Shown here one piece after another: positions 60,810-64,000 of a stretch of 64,000 nt of DNA. A program made the position numbers and the translations under genes. Under the pieces are notes generated by a model. It was given only the letters and a program-made list of their open reading frames with translations, was not told the origin of the DNA and made no database searches. Source of the DNA: Pseudomonadales bacterium (lineage in GTDB: Bacteria; Pseudomonadota; Gammaproteobacteria; Pseudomonadales; Azotimanducaceae). The number at the start of each line of letters is the position of its first letter. Within the stretch, counting starts at the first letter, position 1. The stretch lies in the NCBI GenBank assembly GCA_028281005.1, contig JANQKS010000068.1, forward strand, positions 1 to 64,000, in the 5' to 3' direction.

Positions 60810-62312
60810 ATGATAACAAGAGCCACTTATATCGCACGCTTAGGTATCGCACTCTTGGGCACGGCGCTAAGCCTGCTGTTGAGTGCCTGTGCCACCTTAC
60901 CCCGAACCGACACGCTGACGCGATTCAACCACATTCAGTTTATCGGTAGCCACAACAGCTACAAACAAGCCATCGATACACAGCTGCTGCAGCTCCTGCA
61001 CAAAGACAATCCCCAACTGGCGCAGTCATTAGACTATGCCCATGTGCCGTTGGCAGAGCAATTGGACCTGGGATTACGCAATCTGGAACTGGATCTGTTT
61101 TACGACCCGGAGGGTGGACGTTTTGCGGAGCCCATGGGGTTAAACAACATCCCGAATCCCAAAGCCTATGATCAACAGGCGATGCAACAGCCCGGATTTA
61201 AGGTGATGCATGTACAGGACATCGACTTTCGTTCGCACTGCTTGTTGTTGAGCGAGTGTTTGCAACGCCTTACAGCCTGGTCCGATGCCAATCCCACGCA
61301 CACCCCGGTGGTGATCACCATTAATGCCAAAGATGCGGTGATCGAGCAGCCGGGGTTTGCCACGCCGTTGCCCTTTGATGTGCTGGCATGGGATGCGCTC
61401 GATACAACTTTACGCCGCGAATTGGGTGAGCGGCTGTTTGAGCCTGACGAATTGCGCGGTGCCTCCGCCACCTTACCGCAAGCCGTTGCCGAAGGTTGGC
61501 CGAGTTTGGCGCAGATGCGCGGCAGGTTTGTGGTGGTGCTTGACCATGGCGGCGCGAAACTGGCCAGCTATGTTGCGGGACACCCAGCTTTGGCCGGGCG
61601 CGCCATGTTTGCCAACGCACCGCTCGGCAGCCCGGAAGCCGCAATCCTCATCATCAACGACCCGCTTGGGCAAGCAGCGCGGATCACCGCTGCGGTAAAC
61701 GCTGGGTACGTGGTGCGTACACGTTCAGATGCGGATACCCGCGAGGCGCGCAGCGGCGACTATGCGCGTATGCGCAGCGCCTTTGCCAGCGGCGCACAAA
61801 TCATCAGCACAGACTACTACCAGCCCGAAACACGGTTCGGATATGGCTTTCATGTGCGTTTTCCGGATGGGGGTTTTGTCAGGTGTAATCCGTTGGTGCA
61901 GCCGGAATGTGAGTTGCGGGGGACGGGGGCTGCATCCTTAGCCGACTCTGCATGGGAGCTGGTGGCGTTTCTGTCCATGGATGATGCCATTGGCCGTGTG
62001 ACTCCGCCGGCAGACGTGCGTTATACGCTGGCTTTGCAGGCTGACGGCACAGTACAGATGCGGCTGAACTGTAATCGCGGCAACAGTACCTGGCAGGCTG
62101 TGCTTGGTGCTGATGAGCGGCGTGGGCAATTTACGTTTGGTGTGGTTGCCTCAACCAAGATGTTGTGCCCGCCGCCGCACATGGATGCGCAGCTGGCGCG
62201 AGATCTCAAGTACGTCCGCTCCTTTGTCATGCAAGAGGATCGGTTGTACTTGAGTTTATTTGCTGATGGTGGCACTTATGAGTTTAGGCCGCTTGGCGAC
62301 GCATCGCCGTGA
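60810..62312 (+). CDS. PLC-like phosphodiesterase fused to META domain, lipoprotein
   Basis: The ATG at 60810 gives 500 residues with a lipoprotein signal (ALLGTALSLLLSAC). The N-terminal TIM-barrel resembles calcium-dependent PI-specific phospholipase C: FIGSHNSYKQ carries the first catalytic His, LGLRNLELDLFYDP the acidic residues, and MHVQDIDF the second His region. Residues 390-500 are a META/HslJ-like beta domain (WELVAFLSMDDAIGRV, then GTVQMRLNCNRGNSTW). The combination is unusual. It should act on a phosphodiester at the outer face of the cell. Confidence 0.85.
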   Translation: MITRATYIARLGIALLGTALSLLLSACATLPRTDTLTRFNHIQFIGSHNSYKQAIDTQLLQLLHKDNPQLAQSLDYAHVPLAEQLDLGLRNLELDLFYDPEGGRFAEPMGLNNIPNPKAYDQQAMQQPGFKVMHVQDIDFRSHCLLLSECLQRLTAWSDANPTHTPVVITINAKDAVIEQPGFATPLPFDVLAWDALDTTLRRELGERLFEPDELRGASATLPQAVAEGWPSLAQMRGRFVVVLDHGGAKLASYVAGHPALAGRAMFANAPLGSPEAAILIINDPLGQAARITAAVNAGYVVRTRSDADTREARSGDYARMRSAFASGAQIISTDYYQPETRFGYGFHVRFPDGGFVRCNPLVQPECELRGTGAASLADSAWELVAFLSMDDAIGRVTPPADVRYTLALQADGTVQMRLNCNRGNSTWQAVLGADERRGQFTFGVVASTKMLCPPPHMDAQLARDLKYVRSFVMQEDRLYLSLFADGGTYEFRPLGDASP

Positions 62313-62386
62313 CAAAGAGCTGAACGGCTGAGCGAAAGAACGAAAGAACAACCAAGCAACGATAACAACAGCGAAGGGGAGGCTGT

Positions 62387-63442
62387 ATGAAGTATTCTGT
62401 GGCGTTTGCATCGGAGGTGGATTCCTGGAAATGGGCCAAGCGGGCTGAGGTGCTGGGGTTCCACGCGGCTTGGTTCTACGACACACAGCTACTGAATCCG
62501 GATGTGTTTATTTGCATGGCGTTGGCGGCCCATGAAACCGAACGCATACGTTTGGGCACAGGCGTGCTGGTGCCGTCGAACCGCATTGAGCCGGTCACCG
62601 CCAATGCCCTGGCATCGCTGAATAAACTGGCGCCTGGGCGCATTGATTTTGGTGTGGGCACTGGATTTACGGCGCGCCGAACCATGGGGCAGGGCGCGGT
62701 CTCGTTAGCCACTACCCGTCGTTATATCGAAACGGTGCAAACCATGTTGAAGGGAGAAATTGCCGAGTGGCTCGACACCGATGGCCCGCACAAAGTGAAG
62801 TTCTTAGACGCGGAGCTGGGCCTGATCAATCTAGAAGACGATATCCCTTTGTGGTTTTCCGCATTCGGACCGAAGTCCCAACAACTGACTGCTGAGCTTG
62901 GTGCGGGCTGGCTTAATTTTGGCGCTGCCAACGCGGGTGCCGCGCTTGAGACGATGCGCAACGCTTGGGTAGCCGCTGGGCGTGACGCAAATACGTTGCA
63001 AAGCAACCTGTTTTTTCTGGGGGCGGTATTAACCGGGGATGAGGCTCAAGACGAAGCCCGCCTTATGGCCCAGGCCGGCCCATCCACCTCGGTTATCTTT
63101 CATAACTTTGCGGACGAGGTCGGCGCCATGGGTGGCGCCAACCTGGATTTAGGACCGATGTCTAACCTGCTGAACGAATACCTGCAGAAACATGAACAAT
63201 ACGAACCCGCGGACGCTCGTTATCTCAGCAACCACAAAGGGCACCTCATGTATGTGCGTCCTGAAGAGACCCACGTGACACCTGAACTGGTCAAAGCCAC
63301 AACGTTTAGCGGTACTCAGGCCGAACTGGTGGAGCAGTTGCAGAGCATCCGGGACGCGGGTTATGACCAGGTCACCGTGCAGGTGGTGCACGGCCACGAA
63401 CAAGCGTTGGACGATTGGGCAGAGGTGTTTGCCGCCGTTTAG
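62387..63442 (+). CDS. LLM-class (luciferase-like) flavin oxidoreductase
   Basis: The 351-residue TIM-barrel protein shows the LLM pattern: WAKRAEVLGFHAAWFYDTQL, RIRLGTGVLVPSNRIEPVTA and ALASLNKLAPGRIDFGVGTG. The partner cofactor (FMN or F420) cannot be told from the sequence. It starts 5 bases after a GGGGAGG site. A second member of the class is encoded convergently at the right edge. Confidence 0.92.
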   Translation: MKYSVAFASEVDSWKWAKRAEVLGFHAAWFYDTQLLNPDVFICMALAAHETERIRLGTGVLVPSNRIEPVTANALASLNKLAPGRIDFGVGTGFTARRTMGQGAVSLATTRRYIETVQTMLKGEIAEWLDTDGPHKVKFLDAELGLINLEDDIPLWFSAFGPKSQQLTAELGAGWLNFGAANAGAALETMRNAWVAAGRDANTLQSNLFFLGAVLTGDEAQDEARLMAQAGPSTSVIFHNFADEVGAMGGANLDLGPMSNLLNEYLQKHEQYEPADARYLSNHKGHLMYVRPEETHVTPELVKATTFSGTQAELVEQLQSIRDAGYDQVTVQVVHGHEQALDDWAEVFAAV

Positions 63443-63469
63443 CCTGGCGCTAACAGCGGCAGAGGCTTC

Positions 63470-64000
63470 CTAGCTCAGTGCTTCGGCGGCCAGCCGTTCC
63501 ATACCCTCCATTGGGTTGGCGCCAAGGGCGGGCAGCGGCACCACGCAGCGGTGTACGCCGATGTCGGCGTAGGTTTGCAGCGCTTCCTGGCCGCCTTGTC
63601 CGGGCCACATGATGGTGATTTCAATCTCCGCAGGGTCACGTTGTTCGGCCTCACACGCCGCACGCATGTCGCCGAGCATGGATTTGATTTCTTCGATGTC
63701 GGTGCCGGGCACAAACCAGCCGTTGCCGTAGCGCGCGATGCGCTCAAATATTTTGCCTTTGTTGCCACCCATCACCAGCGGCAGGGGGTCTTGGGCAGGC
63801 AACGGATAGCTTTTGAAGTTGCTCCAAGCGATGAACTCGCTCTGGTGCTCAACCACGTCACCGGACCAGACTTTGCGCATGGCTTGTACGTAATCGTCAA
63901 AACGCGCGCCGCGGCGTTCAAAGGGGACACCCATGGCGACAAATTCTTCGCGCAACCAGCCAATGCCTACTCCCAGCATCAGGCGGCCGCCGCTCAAGGC
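63470..64000 (-). CDS. LLM-class flavin oxidoreductase, C-terminal part (cut by right edge)
   Basis: The frame is open through the right edge; 176 residues are visible, starting inside the block SGGRLMLGVGIGWLREEFVA. Further LLM marks are RFDDYVQAMRKVW, PLVMGGNKGKIFERIARYGN and GWFVPGTD. The N-terminal third lies outside the window. The TTG at 63997 is an internal codon, not a start. Confidence 0.92.
   Translation of the reverse strand, partial: ALSGGRLMLGVGIGWLREEFVAMGVPFERRGARFDDYVQAMRKVWSGDVVEHQSEFIAWSNFKSYPLPAQDPLPLVMGGNKGKIFERIARYGNGWFVPGTDIEEIKSMLGDMRAACEAEQRDPAEIEITIMWPGQGGQEALQTYADIGVHRCVVPLPALGANPMEGMERLAAEALS

Overview
The window reads as one contiguous piece of a chromosome from a free-living, probably marine gammaproteobacterium. 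The basis is family content only: a prkA-yeaH-spoVR operon, an inactive-transglutaminase/RimK-like/retropepsin operon, two copper type II monooxygenases fused to cytochrome c, PhyH, GMC, LLM and Baeyer-Villiger-type oxidoreductases, and moderately GC-rich genes with Shine-Dalgarno sites. No rRNA, tRNA or CRISPR array was seen.

Region 1 (1-14.8 kb) is the most unusual part. A NarL/LuxR-type response regulator and a membrane histidine kinase (7650-10207) sit between two blocks of minus-strand genes for exported proteins. One block is a likely operon (7519 down to 505): a small secreted protein, an autotransporter-type outer-membrane barrel, a DUF4384 lipoprotein with 24-bp tandem repeats, a periplasmic caspase-like protein with Sel1 repeats and a coiled coil, and a VgrG-like spike protein that carries a Sec signal peptide and is split in two. 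The other is a 1500-residue exported protein built from five repeats that resemble phage tail-tube (gp19-like) domains. A third exported gene starts at 339 and runs off the left edge. A near-palindromic motif, ATCCCTAATTTGGG or a close variant, lies upstream of all three transcription units. I infer a two-component regulon for an envelope-located, tail-like and caspase-linked apparatus that fits no standard T6SS or eCIS layout.

Region 2 (14.8-31.1 kb) is core-like: an ArsR/SRPBCC/DUF899 operon, a thioesterase, a dead Tat-type oxidoreductase gene, an SDR plus AGPS-like flavoenzyme, a peroxiredoxin, an RNHCP protein, the prkA-yeaH-spoVR operon behind a 660-bp structured-looking intergenic stretch, an ECF sigma factor with an anti-sigma/bactofilin-like membrane protein, and the first redoxin/cytochrome/copper monooxygenase.

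Region 3 (31.4-40.7 kb) is an AT-richer accessory island holding an ankyrin protein, small secreted proteins of unknown function, remnants of IS701-, IS3- and IS1182-type elements, an alpha/beta hydrolase, two lipoproteins (one frameshifted) and a gamma-glutamyltransferase homologue with a changed nucleophile site.

Region 4 (40.8-64 kb) carries the second copper monooxygenase with a divergent RND exporter, a PhyH/SDR/gluconate-dehydrogenase-subunit-3/GMC/cupin/serine-hydrolase gene series, a PNPOx-like protein next to a broken MFS gene, an HSL-type esterase, a nucleotidyltransferase/RHH toxin-antitoxin-like pair, a flavin monooxygenase, the RimK-like/7TM/retropepsin operon, a PLC-META lipoprotein and two luciferase-like oxidoreductases, the last cut by the right edge.
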